Shown here: piece after piece, positions 29,214 through 39,266 of the stretch
Numbering within the stretch: position 1 is the first letter of the stretch
Layout of the letters: the number at the start of each line of letters is the position of its first letter
Source: an uncultured Selenomonadaceae bacterium
Lineage (GTDB): Bacteria > Bacillota > Negativicutes > Selenomonadales > Selenomonadaceae
NCBI GenBank assembly: GCA_905234195.1
Contig: CAJOFR010000012.1
Coordinates: 1-64,000, forward strand
Length of the DNA stretch: 64,000 nucleotides
Direction: 5' to 3'
Position numbers and translations under genes: made by a program
Notes under the pieces: generated by a model
What the model saw: the letters and a program-made list of their open reading frames with translations, nothing else
Told to the model about the DNA's origin: nothing
Databases searched by the model: none

Positions 29214-29783
29214 GATTTGGTTGATGTCGAAATTGCGGAACGGTTTCTGCCCAATCTCGTAGAAATTATTTCCTTCGCAGTCAATGACGACAATCGCGGG
29301 GAAGTCCACAACCTCCAGCGCGGCAACTGCCTCCGGACCGAGTTCAGGGTAAGCAAGCACGGTATAACTTTTGACAGACTTCGCGATTAAAGCCGCCGCG
29401 CCGCCCACCGCCGCAAAATAAGTCGCGCCGTTTTTCTTCATTGACTCCACGACTTCGGGGGCGCGTGAACCTTTTCCGACCATGCCTTTGATTCCTTGAT
29501 CGAGCATTGTCGGCGTGTAGGCGTCCATTCTGCCGGAAGTGGTAGGACCGCAAGAGCCAATCGGGTCACCGGGTTTTGCGGGCGTGGGTCCGAGATAATA
29601 AACAATTTGATTTTTCCAGTCGACGGGCAATTTTTCGCCGCGTGCAAGAGCTTCAGTCATGACTTTGTGAGCCGCGTCCCTTGCGCTGATAATCGTGCCG
29701 GTTATGAGGACGCTGTCGCCCGCTTTGAGTTTGCGCGACATCTCTTCAGTAAACGGCGTCGTGATTCTGATACTTTCAGCCAT
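29211..29783 (-). CDS. fumB: Fumarate hydratase, beta subunit/C-terminal domain (class I)
   Basis: GDSVLITGTIISARDAAHK, YLGPTPAKPGDPIGSCGPTTSGRMD. Confidence 0.95.
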   Translation of the reverse strand: MAESIRITTPFTEEMSRKLKAGDSVLITGTIISARDAAHKVMTEALARGEKLPVDWKNQIVYYLGPTPAKPGDPIGSCGPTTSGRMDAYTPTMLDQGIKGMVGKGSRAPEVVESMKKNGATYFAAVGGAAALIAKSVKSYTVLAYPELGPEAVAALEVVDFPAIVVIDCEGNNFYEIGQKPFRNFDINQI

Positions 29784-29811
29784 TCGTATCTCTCCTTAAA
29801 AATTTTTTCGA

Positions 29812-30693
29812 TTAAAGAACTCTGTGCGCGTGGCGCATCGCGTGGCAACAAATTGTGACGGCGACAGGCAAGCCGGCAATGTGTGTCGGTCCCCACTCAA
29901 TGTTGACGGCGAGCGCGGAAGTTGTGCCGCCGAGCTGCGGACCAATTCCCGTCGAGTTAATCATTTCCAAAAGTTCCTCTTCAAGTTTCGCGTATTCGGG
30001 CATGGGATTTCTTTCGTCAATGGAACGAGTCAACGCCTTTTTGGAAAGCAGGGCAGCTCTGTCCATCGTGCCGCCGATACCCACGCCGACGACCATAGGC
30101 GGGCAAGGATTCATGCTGGCGTGCAAAATAATTTCCATGACAGCTTTTTTCACGCCCTTGACGCCGTCGGCGGGCACGAGCATTTTAATTCCGGATTTGT
30201 TTTCGGAACCAAAACCCTTAGGCGCGATTGTAATGTCGAGTTTATCGCCGGGCACAATCTCCGTGTAAATAACGCCGGGCGTATTATTTTTCGTATTGAC
30301 GCGATTAAAAAGCGGCTCCCCGACGACGGACTTGCGAAGGTAGCCTTCGGTGTAGCCCTTCGCGATTCCCGCATTGACTGCCTCGTTTAAATCCCCGCCA
30401 ACAATGTGCAAATCCTGTCCGACTTTCAAGAAAACGATCGTCATTCCGGTATCCTGGCAATAAGGACGATCCTCCGCCTTCGCGATTTCGGCGTTCTTGA
30501 TAATTTGGTCGAGGACGATTTTGCCGACTTCAGACTTTTCGGTTTCGCGCCCGCGTTTCAGTCCGCGATAAACATCGTCCGGCAAATAATACGCCGCCTC
30601 TTTGCACATCTCGGCGACGTTTTCGGTAATAACTTTTACGTCAAGCTCTCTCAAAGTTAATCCCTCCTGTGATTTTTTCATAACACTACTCAA
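29812..30693 (-). CDS. fumA: Fumarate hydratase, alpha subunit (class I)
   Basis: PYCQDTGMTIVFLKVG, PPMVVGVGIGGTMDRAALLSKKAL, GIGPQLGGTTSAL. Confidence 0.96.
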   Translation of the reverse strand: MSSVMKKSQEGLTLRELDVKVITENVAEMCKEAAYYLPDDVYRGLKRGRETEKSEVGKIVLDQIIKNAEIAKAEDRPYCQDTGMTIVFLKVGQDLHIVGGDLNEAVNAGIAKGYTEGYLRKSVVGEPLFNRVNTKNNTPGVIYTEIVPGDKLDITIAPKGFGSENKSGIKMLVPADGVKGVKKAVMEIILHASMNPCPPMVVGVGIGGTMDRAALLSKKALTRSIDERNPMPEYAKLEEELLEMINSTGIGPQLGGTTSALAVNIEWGPTHIAGLPVAVTICCHAMRHAHRVL

Positions 30694-30747
30694 ATTTTAT
30701 TTGCCAAAGCGTTTAAAAATCCTGCCGCCTGTCACAAATTTTTCAAA

Positions 30748-31095
30748 CTATCTTTCGCCGAGCCACACATAACGATAAACGTTAAACTCAACCGGCGTGT
30801 AGTACGCGGACAACTGCGCGCTGTAGCCGTCAGAATTTCTGAAGGCAAAACCATTTCTGCCTTGATAGAATTGATAATCTATGTAGTAAGGTCTGTTGGA
30901 GGGATAGCAAACGACCGTGCAGAAGAAACTCCCGTTGCTATAATTCGTTCTGATTGTTTCGGTCATGAGGTAGCCGCGCAGTCCACTCTGCGAATAAATC
31001 CCGACGTCGTAATTGTACGCTTCGGCTTGATTATTTTGACTGCCCGAAAAAATCAGCGCGCAGGTTAAAATAATTCCGAGAAAAAATTTTTTCAT
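30748..31095 (-). CDS. Secreted hypothetical protein (115 aa)
   Basis: Signal peptide MKKFFLGIILTCALIFSGSQNNQAEA with SD. Confidence 0.7.
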   Translation of the reverse strand: MKKFFLGIILTCALIFSGSQNNQAEAYNYDVGIYSQSGLRGYLMTETIRTNYSNGSFFCTVVCYPSNRPYYIDYQFYQGRNGFAFRNSDGYSAQLSAYYTPVEFNVYRYVWLGER

Positions 31096-31108
31096 GACGA
31101 GCCCTCCA

Positions 31109-31549
31109 TTAATTTTTGTCGAAAGTTTTCAGCAGGGCTTGACAGCCGCGCAGAATATCCTCGTACGTTTTCGCGAACCCGTTTTTGTCCCAAGGGATGT
31201 CTTTTTCTTCGCCGACGAAGGACAACAACAATTTAATTTTGCCTGCAGGATCGCCCCCGCAAATTTTTTTCACCTGCTCAATATTTCCGCTGTCCATGCA
31301 AATAATTTTGTCGAACCTGGAATAATCTTCCGGCGTAATTTGTCTGGCGGTGTGTTTCGTGTAGGGGATATTTTCTGCGCGAAGTTTCGCGGCTATTCCC
31401 TCGTGAAGATCCCCGCCGTCAGTCGGCTTAGACGCCGCCGATTCAATCAAAAAATTTTCCGCGTCCTGCGCGACGAGTTTTTTTAAAACAAACTCCGCCA
31501 TCGGTGAACGCCCTGTGTTACCGCTGCAGACAAACAAAATTTTTTTCAT
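31109..31549 (-). CDS. Low molecular weight protein-tyrosine phosphatase family
   Basis: KILFVCSGNTGRSPMAE (CX5R), C-terminal W-containing D-loop. Confidence 0.92.
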   Translation of the reverse strand: MKKILFVCSGNTGRSPMAEFVLKKLVAQDAENFLIESAASKPTDGGDLHEGIAAKLRAENIPYTKHTARQITPEDYSRFDKIICMDSGNIEQVKKICGGDPAGKIKLLLSFVGEEKDIPWDKNGFAKTYEDILRGCQALLKTFDKN

Positions 31550-31625
31550 AACAACTCCTCCAAAAAATTCTTATCGCTGATTAATTTCGACGTCATTAAA
31601 AAAAATCTTGCCGGCGGAAAATAAA

Positions 31626-31655
31626 AAGAGCCCGATTTTTTTATCGAGCCCCGAA
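31626..31655 (-). terminator. Terminator of downstream secreted-protein gene
   Basis: GGGGCTCGAT-A7-ATCGGGCTC + T5 on minus strand, G-U tolerant. Confidence 0.65.
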
Positions 31656-31672
31656 AAAATTTTATTCAGAAA

Positions 31673-32659
31673 TTATTTTCTGGACGTGTAAGCCAAATCG
31701 TTGCGAATGTCATTGAAAACATTTTGATTCAGCACGGCATTGCCCACCCCTGCGGGAGAATTGATATTGTTTATTAGATTCATACTTTGATAAGTCGCCG
31801 AAAGATGAAGTTCGCTGAAATATCCGAGCGTCTCCAAAATGTGGCGGTCTTCGTCGCCGATTACAATTTTGCCCTGCTCGGATTCACTAAAGACGTTGCT
31901 GACGTAAGCGCGCATCAAATCCGTGAGATTAAATGAAACCGTCGCGGTTTGATTGGTCACCTTGTCAAAAACCCACGTGCAAACGACGTCGGTATTTTGC
32001 AACGCTTTGTTGAAGTTGCGCTGGAAAATTGTGTCGGTCATTTTTTGAACTGCCATTGCGTCATCTTCGGCGGGCATAGCCGGCTGCGGGAAGAAGTTGG
32101 CGATATATTTTCCGTCCAAAGTCACGTTAAAAATTCTCTGCGAAGAATCTTCCCTGAAAAGCTCCACAGCTTTGACGGCGTTCAGATTTTCCTGCAAAAC
32201 ACTGACGTCGCGCGTCGAGATAACATTTGCAAGTTCAGCGGGGAAAGTAGGCAACGGCAGTCTGCTCCAACGATTGTTGCGTTGAGCGTAAAGAGTCATT
32301 GTGCCGTTTGCCTGTTCAATGTAAATGGGAATATTGCTGTTGGAAGTTTGATCCGTGTCGGGGTTGGTGAACTCCCAATTAATATTGCCGTTCATTCTGA
32401 TTGAGCCGTCTCTTAAAATTTGTCCGAGCGCATTTGCTTCAGCGTGATAAGTCGTGCCGAAAAGTAGAGCCGTCCCCTGAAAAGGTCTGCTTTCCGTCGT
32501 CGAAGAAAGGTACGCCTCTTTGAACGACCACATTGCATTATCCGAAGGAGCGGCGGAAACATTCGCGGCAGTTCCTCCGAAAACTAAAACTCCTCCCACC
32601 GCTAGAGCCGCCAAAGTTTTTGACAACCTGCGCGATTTAATTTTCTCCAAGAATTTCAT
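31673..32659 (-). CDS. Secreted protein of unknown function (about 328 aa)
   Basis: Signal peptide MKFLEKIKSRRLSKTLAALAVGGVLVFGGTAANVSAA. Confidence 0.75.
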   Translation of the reverse strand: MKFLEKIKSRRLSKTLAALAVGGVLVFGGTAANVSAAPSDNAMWSFKEAYLSSTTESRPFQGTALLFGTTYHAEANALGQILRDGSIRMNGNINWEFTNPDTDQTSNSNIPIYIEQANGTMTLYAQRNNRWSRLPLPTFPAELANVISTRDVSVLQENLNAVKAVELFREDSSQRIFNVTLDGKYIANFFPQPAMPAEDDAMAVQKMTDTIFQRNFNKALQNTDVVCTWVFDKVTNQTATVSFNLTDLMRAYVSNVFSESEQGKIVIGDEDRHILETLGYFSELHLSATYQSMNLINNINSPAGVGNAVLNQNVFNDIRNDLAYTSRK

Positions 32660-32708
32660 GACAAAACCTCCTAAAAAATTTACGATTAAGCAACCGGAAA
32701 TTGGAAAA

Positions 32709-33626
32709 CTATTCGCCAAGTATACGGACTTCCGGCATGAGAGTGACGCCGTGCATTTCCTTGACGCGGCGTTTAACTTCGTCAATCAAATTCAAAACGT
32801 CCGAAGCCGTCGCGCCGCCAATATTGACGACAAAACCCGCATGCTTTTCCGAGACCATAGCACCGCCGTATTTTAAACCTTTAAGCCCCGTTTTGTCAAT
32901 CAAAGTGCCCGCGAAATAACCGGCAGGGCGTTTGAAGGTACTGCCCGCGCTGGGAAATTCCAGCGGCTGTTTACTTTCGCGCTTGAAGGTGAACTCCGCC
33001 ATTTTATTTTTAATTTCGTCGCGGTTGCCTTCAGCCAAATTCAATTCGACTTCGCAAATCGCGCAACCATTCGTCTGAAAAATACTTTGGCGGTAGCCGA
33101 GATTCAATTCGTCAGCGCGAAAATTTTTTATCTCCCCGTTTCGCGAAACCGCCTTGACATTGGAGACGATATTTTTCATCTCCCCGCCGTAAGCCCCTGC
33201 ATTCATGAAAACCGCGCCGCCGATACTTCCGGGTATCCCGACGGCAAATTCTATCCCGCTCAAATTTTTTTCCGCCGCGAAATTTGAAACGTCCTTGAGT
33301 TTTGCTCCGGCACCCGCGATAATTTTTTGACCTTCCGCGCGAATTTCCCCGAAGAACTTATCCGTGAACTTGATAACCGCGCCGCGAATGCCTTTATCCA
33401 AAACCAAAACGTTCGAGCCGTTTCCGAGAATCGTGCAGGGAATTTTAAACTCGTCAATCAAATTGAAAATCGCCGGAATATCTGCGGTGCTCGACGGAAA
33501 AATTAAAACGTCCGCCGCGCCGCCGATTTTAAAAGTAGTTTGTTCGCTCATCGGCGCATGAAAAATAAATTGTTCGTCACTCAAAATTTCTGCAAGTTTT
33601 TTTCTGAATGATTCTTCCCATTCCAT
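32709..33626 (-). CDS. murB: UDP-N-acetylenolpyruvoylglucosamine reductase
   Basis: TTFKIGGAADVLIFPSS, GNGSNVLVLDKGIRGAVI, GIPGSIGGAVFMNAGAYGGE, SAGSTFKRP. Confidence 0.97.
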   Translation of the reverse strand: MEWEESFRKKLAEILSDEQFIFHAPMSEQTTFKIGGAADVLIFPSSTADIPAIFNLIDEFKIPCTILGNGSNVLVLDKGIRGAVIKFTDKFFGEIRAEGQKIIAGAGAKLKDVSNFAAEKNLSGIEFAVGIPGSIGGAVFMNAGAYGGEMKNIVSNVKAVSRNGEIKNFRADELNLGYRQSIFQTNGCAICEVELNLAEGNRDEIKNKMAEFTFKRESKQPLEFPSAGSTFKRPAGYFAGTLIDKTGLKGLKYGGAMVSEKHAGFVVNIGGATASDVLNLIDEVKRRVKEMHGVTLMPEVRILGE

Positions 33627-33726
33627 GAGAAAAATTTCCCTCCCAATTCTCGGCAAAATCAAACCAATACAAATTTTTTATTCAAGTTTTTTTCCGGACC
33701 GGAGTGCCGCCATTTTCGAGACTGAA

Positions 33727-34440
33727 TTATTTCAGCCAGGCGGGCTTCTCAACATTGAGCAGGGCTTTAAAAATTTCAATGTCCTCCGTCGTCGTTATCT
33801 TAAAATTTTTTTGGGAACCGGAATAAAGATAAATCGGCTCGCCAAATTCCAGCATCAAAGTATGTGAACCAATAGAATCAGTTATTCCCGCCTTAAGGGC
33901 GCGCCGGTGAATTTCGCAGACCTTTTCCAAAAAGAAACCGCGCGGCGTTTGTCCGACACGAAGTTTGTCGCGGGGATATTGCGCGGCGGAAATTAATCCG
34001 TCTTCAGTTTCCATCATGACGTCCGCGCAGGGAATTGCCGCGCAAGCACAGCCGAACTTTTTCGTGGTCGCGATACAGTCTGAAATAATTTTCGCGGAAG
34101 TCAGCGGGCGGTTGCCGTCGTGAATCAAAACAATATCTTCAGGCGAAAAAATTTTTTCCAGTTCAAAAAGCCCAATCCTCGACGACGCTTGACGATTTTC
34201 GCCGCCGGTGACGATAAATTTCAGTTTGCTGATATTGAATTGTTTCGCGTAAGCCTGCAAAACATTTTCCCAGCCTTCCAAGCAGACAACGGCAATCGCG
34301 TCAACTTCGGGGTGATTTTGAAAAATTTCCAGCGTGTAAATTATTACGGGGCGATCATTAACAGTCAGGAACTGTTTGGGAATATCTTGACGAGTCCTTG
34401 AACCCGTGCCCCCGCCCAATATCAGAGCGATATTGCTCAT
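33727..34440 (-). CDS. IspD/TarI-family cytidylyltransferase
   Basis: NIALILGGGTGSRTRQDIPKQFLTVNDRPVIIYTLEIF, IHDGNRPL; ATG about 34440 precedes MSNIALILGG. Confidence 0.88.
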   Translation of the reverse strand: MSNIALILGGGTGSRTRQDIPKQFLTVNDRPVIIYTLEIFQNHPEVDAIAVVCLEGWENVLQAYAKQFNISKLKFIVTGGENRQASSRIGLFELEKIFSPEDIVLIHDGNRPLTSAKIISDCIATTKKFGCACAAIPCADVMMETEDGLISAAQYPRDKLRVGQTPRGFFLEKVCEIHRRALKAGITDSIGSHTLMLEFGEPIYLYSGSQKNFKITTTEDIEIFKALLNVEKPAWLK

Positions 34441-34472
34441 AAAAATTTTCAGCTCCCTTAAATTTTGCCAAC

Positions 34473-36884
34473 TCATTTCAAATCTTGCGCAATGCTCTTA
34501 AAAATGTACGCGCTCGCCAACATTTTGTTAGCCTGTTTGTAATTCAAGTACCTGTCGAAAAATTTCATGCGCTCTTCAAACATTTCGTCCCTGCCTTCGA
34601 TAAAAATTTTCTGCATAAGTTCGGCGATACCCTGAAAATTTTTGCCGTCGACGCGATAAATAATTTTCATTATCTCATCGCCCAAAGAGTTAAATTTTTG
34701 AGTGTCGCGCGTCAAAAAAATCATCGGCTTGTGAACGTACTGATATTCGCTGATAAAAGATCCGCTGTCCAATATCATTCCGTCCGAAGTCGCAAAAATC
34801 GCCTGGTAATAAGCTCCGGTTTCAACTTTCGCGTTTGGCAGGTCGTTCCATTTTTGCAAGTACTCTTCAAATGCCTTGACCGAAGGAAACAATCCCGCCT
34901 CGACTGCAGAAAATAACAAATTCGGATGCGGTTTGACGACCCAAGAAATTTCAGGATGCGCCCGCGCGTATTCGTACATGAACTGATAATTATAGTGGAA
35001 GGTAGAATATTTTATTCCTTCCCTAATCGAAAAATGTGGTGCCCAAATAATTTTTCTTGAGTTCGGTTGCGCCATTTTCCAATCGTATTTGAAATCAGCT
35101 TTATCGTCAAAGAAAATATCCATCTTCGGGTGACCGCTGTAATGTCCGCAAAAATTTTCAACCTCCGCATTTTGTTCGTGTTCACGAAGAGAAAATTCCG
35201 TCTCAAAGAAAATTTTCCAGACAACGTGCAGGAGCGGATTTTTCGTCGTGTCCCAAGCAGCAGTGACAAGCCCGTAAGGAATATAAGTCAGCAGAGTTTC
35301 GGCGAGAATATTCGCAAGACTGAAAGCTGTCGGCAAAACTTCAAGGTAGGGCGTCAAAAAAATGAAGACGTCTTGACGAGGAATCGCCGCATTTTTATCG
35401 ACAACGCTGACGACGTTCAAACCCTTTGCCTTGAGTTGTTCGACGCCGTGATAAAAATCTTTTACTGTGGTTTCCATGTTCAGCTTGTCTTGCCGCAAGC
35501 AAAGAAAAACCGTCGGCTCGTATCGCTTATCTTTCGCGAAGGATTTATAAATTTCATCGCCACACCACATTGACGAATCGTAAAGGACAAACGCAATGTT
35601 GATTTTATTCTTGCGACGCAATTTTTTTAGAGACATTTTGAAAACGTTGCTCATGAAATTATTGTACTCGTCCTTCGGGAGAATATTCGACAGGGTGTAA
35701 AAATATTCGTAGCTGTATCTGCAAAGATTTTCCGGCGGCAAAATATTTTGCTCGCACAATCTCGCATTCAAGACATTGCCCGCAAGAATGGAGCCCTTCA
35801 AATTCAAATGAGGCATGTTGTAAAAGCAACTGTAGTCCAGCGGCAAATCAAACATGTCAATAAACTTGAAGTCGTAAATTTTTTCAAGCTGTCGTACCGT
35901 TTGACGGAAAGTGACGAGAAGATTTTTGTCGTAGTTATCGCGCATTGCCGGAGCGAAGGGGAACATAATTCCGACGGGCTTTGCATGATTTTCCAGACAA
36001 AGTTTAATATAATCCTCAAGTATCTGCAAATTTTTCTCGAAGGTATCCGGATAAAAATCTTTCGCCGAATTTTTCAGTGCTTCCTGCCAGCCGACCAACG
36101 CATATGCCGGAAATTCTTTAAGGGCACGATTTTTAAGCCCGTCAAAATTTAAATCATCCTGTTCAACGGGAGTGTTAAGAAAATTATTTTTGACTTCGTC
36201 GCTCACCAAACGCTGAAGTAATTTCCCGTGCGGAGTGTCGTCCGTCGAATCGTTCAGCGTCCAGGCGTATTGCAAATTGCGCGGACAAACTGAAAAACTT
36301 TTTATGTTATCGTAGCGAAAAGAGTACGGCGTCAATCCGATTAAAACAAATTTGAAAGAGCCGCGTTTTGCGTGGTCGAAGACATATTTTGCCGTTATGT
36401 AGCTTTGGCGCAAATCCTGATTGCTGCTCGCCAAGTTCACACCTTTTACGCCCGCGATGCAATTAAAATTCAAGCCGGCTTCCGTGTAGCTGATACCCGT
36501 TGCGAAACAATCGACGGGATTTTTTTCAATGTAACGGAGATTGGCGATCCACTCTTTCGTTATGTGTGACAGAATTTCAAAATTCACGATATTATTTTCG
36601 GGAACGCCGGCGGACACGAGCAATTTTTTCATCTTGTAAATATCGCCGACATCCCAGACGACGCCGCAGATAAGCCACGCAAAATTTTTGTACCGGTTCA
36701 AAATCTGTTGTATTGACGAAAAAGAAAACATCTGAATTCTTAAATTGCCGAACGTAATGATTTTACCGCCGCCGCCTTGAGAGAGCACGGCAACTGGGAG
36801 CGCGTTGTTTAGATTTAAACTCGACAGAGCTTGAGAAATTGCGTTGGGATTCAGTGCGACAATTACCACGCCGATTTTTTCCAT
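34473..36884 (-). CDS. Two-domain protein: N-terminal SGNH/DltD-like region plus C-terminal CDP-glycerol glycerophosphotransferase-like domain
   Basis: C-term GHPKMDIFF...IIWAPHFSI...WVVKPHPNLLF...ILDSGSFISEYQYVHKPMIFL. Confidence 0.78.
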   Translation of the reverse strand: MEKIGVVIVALNPNAISQALSSLNLNNALPVAVLSQGGGGKIITFGNLRIQMFSFSSIQQILNRYKNFAWLICGVVWDVGDIYKMKKLLVSAGVPENNIVNFEILSHITKEWIANLRYIEKNPVDCFATGISYTEAGLNFNCIAGVKGVNLASSNQDLRQSYITAKYVFDHAKRGSFKFVLIGLTPYSFRYDNIKSFSVCPRNLQYAWTLNDSTDDTPHGKLLQRLVSDEVKNNFLNTPVEQDDLNFDGLKNRALKEFPAYALVGWQEALKNSAKDFYPDTFEKNLQILEDYIKLCLENHAKPVGIMFPFAPAMRDNYDKNLLVTFRQTVRQLEKIYDFKFIDMFDLPLDYSCFYNMPHLNLKGSILAGNVLNARLCEQNILPPENLCRYSYEYFYTLSNILPKDEYNNFMSNVFKMSLKKLRRKNKINIAFVLYDSSMWCGDEIYKSFAKDKRYEPTVFLCLRQDKLNMETTVKDFYHGVEQLKAKGLNVVSVVDKNAAIPRQDVFIFLTPYLEVLPTAFSLANILAETLLTYIPYGLVTAAWDTTKNPLLHVVWKIFFETEFSLREHEQNAEVENFCGHYSGHPKMDIFFDDKADFKYDWKMAQPNSRKIIWAPHFSIREGIKYSTFHYNYQFMYEYARAHPEISWVVKPHPNLLFSAVEAGLFPSVKAFEEYLQKWNDLPNAKVETGAYYQAIFATSDGMILDSGSFISEYQYVHKPMIFLTRDTQKFNSLGDEIMKIIYRVDGKNFQGIAELMQKIFIEGRDEMFEERMKFFDRYLNYKQANKMLASAYIFKSIAQDLK

Positions 36885-36900
36885 GAAAAATTTTCTCCTC

Positions 36901-38556
36901 TCAAGCGTTGACTATTGCGCCGGTCGACGCGGAAGTAGTCAGCCTAGCGTAGCGAGCAAGGTAGCCGGTTTTAATTTTCGGTTCAGGCTTTACCCACGCC
37001 GCGCGACGTTTTGCAAGTTCTTCGTCCGAGACTTCCAGCTCAAGTTTTCTGTTCGGAATGTCAATAGAAATTATGTCGCCGTCCTCAATTAAAGCAATAG
37101 GACCGCCTTCCATTGCCTCAGGAGAAATGTGACCGATACACGCGCCTTGACTTGCGCCGCTGAATCTTCCGTCCGTTATCAAACCAACTTTCAAGCCCGC
37201 GCCGGTAATTGCCGCCGTCGGGTTCAACATCTCCTGCATGCCGGGTCCGCCCTTCGGTCCTTCGTAGCGGATAACAACAACGTCGCCGTCATGAATTTCG
37301 CCCGCCATAATCGCATTAATTGCCGTCTCTTCGCTGTCAAAACATTTCGCCTTGCCGCTGTAGACGAGCATATCTTCGCTGACGGCGGACGCTTTTACGA
37401 CAGCGCAATCTGGACAAATATTGCCGTGCAAAATCGCAATGCCGCCCGTCGGTCTGTACGGATTATCGACGGTGCGAATAACGTCGGGGCGTTCAATTTC
37501 CGCGCCTTCGATTCTTTCGGCAAGCGTCCCCGTCACCGTCAAGGCGTCGAGGTGCAAAAGATTTTTCCTGGAAAGTTCGTGCATGACCGCCGTAATTCCG
37601 CCCGCCTCTTCCAAATCTTGCATATGGTGAGTGCCGGCGGGGCTAAGTTTCGTAATGTAAGGAGTGCGCGCAGAAATTTCGTCAAAGAGTTGCGCGGGGA
37701 TTTTTATTCCGCATTCGTTGGCAATCGCCGTCAAATGCAAAACGGTATTCGACGAGCCGCCTATACCCATGTCGACGGTTATCGCGTTCTCAAAAGCTTT
37801 AAGCGTCAAAATATCACGCGGCAAAATATTTTTCTTTATCAAGTCCATGACAACTTTGCCCGCGCGTTTCGCAAGAATCAATCGTGCGCCATTGTAAGCG
37901 GCGGGAATTGTTCCGTTGCCGGGCAGAGCCATGCCCAGTGCTTCGCTTAAACAGTTCATTGTATTCGCCGTGAAAAGTCCCGCGCAGGAGCCGCAACCCG
38001 GGCACGCCTTCGCCTCAAGCTCCGTCATTTCCTCTTGAGTCATTTGACCTGCCGCGAATTTTCCCGCCGCCTCAAAAGACTGACTGACACTAATATCACG
38101 CCCGTGAAATCTTCCGGCAAGCATGGGACCGCCGCTGACAATCACCGCAGGAATATTTAGACGCGCCGCCGCCATAAGCATTCCAGGTACAACTTTATCG
38201 CAGTTCGGAATTAAAATCAGCCCGTCGAAACCGCTCGCCATTGTCACCGCCTCTATCGAATCGGCAATAAGTTCGCGGCTGGCAAGAGAATATTTCATTC
38301 CGGTATGCCCCATCGCTATTCCGTCACAAACACCAATCGCCGGAAATTCAATGGGAGTTCCGCCGGCGGCAGCCACGCCGAGTTTCGCGGCTTCGGTTAT
38401 GGATTTTAAATGCATGTGCCCGGGAATAATTTCGTTGAAAGAATTACAAACACCAATCAGCGGGCGGCTAAGCTCTTCGGGACCAAAACCATTTGCATTA
38501 AACAAGGAACGATGAGCACAACGAGTTGCACCCTTCTTCACGATGTCACTTCTCAT
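36901..38556 (-). CDS. ilvD: Dihydroxy-acid dehydratase
   Basis: [48 protein letters not shown]. Confidence 0.98.
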   Translation of the reverse strand: MRSDIVKKGATRCAHRSLFNANGFGPEELSRPLIGVCNSFNEIIPGHMHLKSITEAAKLGVAAAGGTPIEFPAIGVCDGIAMGHTGMKYSLASRELIADSIEAVTMASGFDGLILIPNCDKVVPGMLMAAARLNIPAVIVSGGPMLAGRFHGRDISVSQSFEAAGKFAAGQMTQEEMTELEAKACPGCGSCAGLFTANTMNCLSEALGMALPGNGTIPAAYNGARLILAKRAGKVVMDLIKKNILPRDILTLKAFENAITVDMGIGGSSNTVLHLTAIANECGIKIPAQLFDEISARTPYITKLSPAGTHHMQDLEEAGGITAVMHELSRKNLLHLDALTVTGTLAERIEGAEIERPDVIRTVDNPYRPTGGIAILHGNICPDCAVVKASAVSEDMLVYSGKAKCFDSEETAINAIMAGEIHDGDVVVIRYEGPKGGPGMQEMLNPTAAITGAGLKVGLITDGRFSGASQGACIGHISPEAMEGGPIALIEDGDIISIDIPNRKLELEVSDEELAKRRAAWVKPEPKIKTGYLARYARLTTSASTGAIVNA

Positions 38557-38694
38557 TTTTTTTACCCTCCAAAAAATTTTTTCTGTTTATCCACAAGGTA
38601 AGTACTTTGCAAAAATCTTTTGATATAATGCTGAAAAATTTTAACGCATTTTTGAATTATGTGCAAGTCAACAAGATTACAACTTAAAAAAAAT

Positions 38695-38723
38695 TTGACT
38701 GAAATTGATTCGGCAAGTACAAT
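38695..38723 (+). promoter_or_regulatory. Promoter TTGACT-N17-TACAAT upstream of cupin gene
   Basis: Hexamers and spacing. Confidence 0.65.
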
Positions 38724-38759
38724 AGCGCAGAAAAAAATTTTTGGATTGGAGAGATTGAC

Positions 38760-39179
38760 ATGAGTGAAATTAAAAATCCGAGCGTCTTTGACGTCGGCAA
38801 CCCTCTTCCCGAACAGTTCAGCAAATTTTTTATCGGGCAGGCGTATTTGAATCCGCTGACGAAACAGGGCGGACCTATCGCGAACGTAACTTTTTCGCCC
38901 GGCTGTCGCAACAACTGGCACATTCACCACAAGGGCGGGCAGATTTTGCTCGTCACAGGCGGCAGGGGCTGGTATCAAGAGTGGGGCAAAGCTCCGCAGG
39001 CTCTTAAGCCCGGCGACGTCGTGAACATTGCGCCTGAAGTCAAACACTGGCACGGCGCGGCGGCTGACAGCTGGTTTTCTCATCTTGCCGTCGAAATTCC
39101 CGCTGAAAATTCTTCTAACGAGTGGCTTGAGCCCGTCGACGACTCACAATATCAGAGATTAGGGACAAGTGGTAAGTGA
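38760..39179 (+). CDS. Cupin domain protein
   Basis: FSPGCRNNWHIHHKGGQILLVTGGRGWYQ ... KPGDVVNIAPEVKHWHGAA. Confidence 0.93.
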   Translation: MSEIKNPSVFDVGNPLPEQFSKFFIGQAYLNPLTKQGGPIANVTFSPGCRNNWHIHHKGGQILLVTGGRGWYQEWGKAPQALKPGDVVNIAPEVKHWHGAAADSWFSHLAVEIPAENSSNEWLEPVDDSQYQRLGTSGK

Positions 39180-39258
39180 CAAAGGGCAAGTGGTAAGGGG
39201 CAAGCGGTAAGTTTTAAGAGAAAAGAAGATCTTATCCCTTAATCCTTATCCCTTAAAA
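39154..39258. repeat. Heptad inverted repeat overlapping the cupin C-terminal codons
   Basis: AGAGATT AGGGACA AGTGGTA AGTGACA AAGGGCA AGTGGTA AGGGGCA AGCGGTA ... CTTATCCCTTAATCCTTATCCCTT. Confidence 0.9.
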
Positions 39259-39266
39259 TTGGAGCG

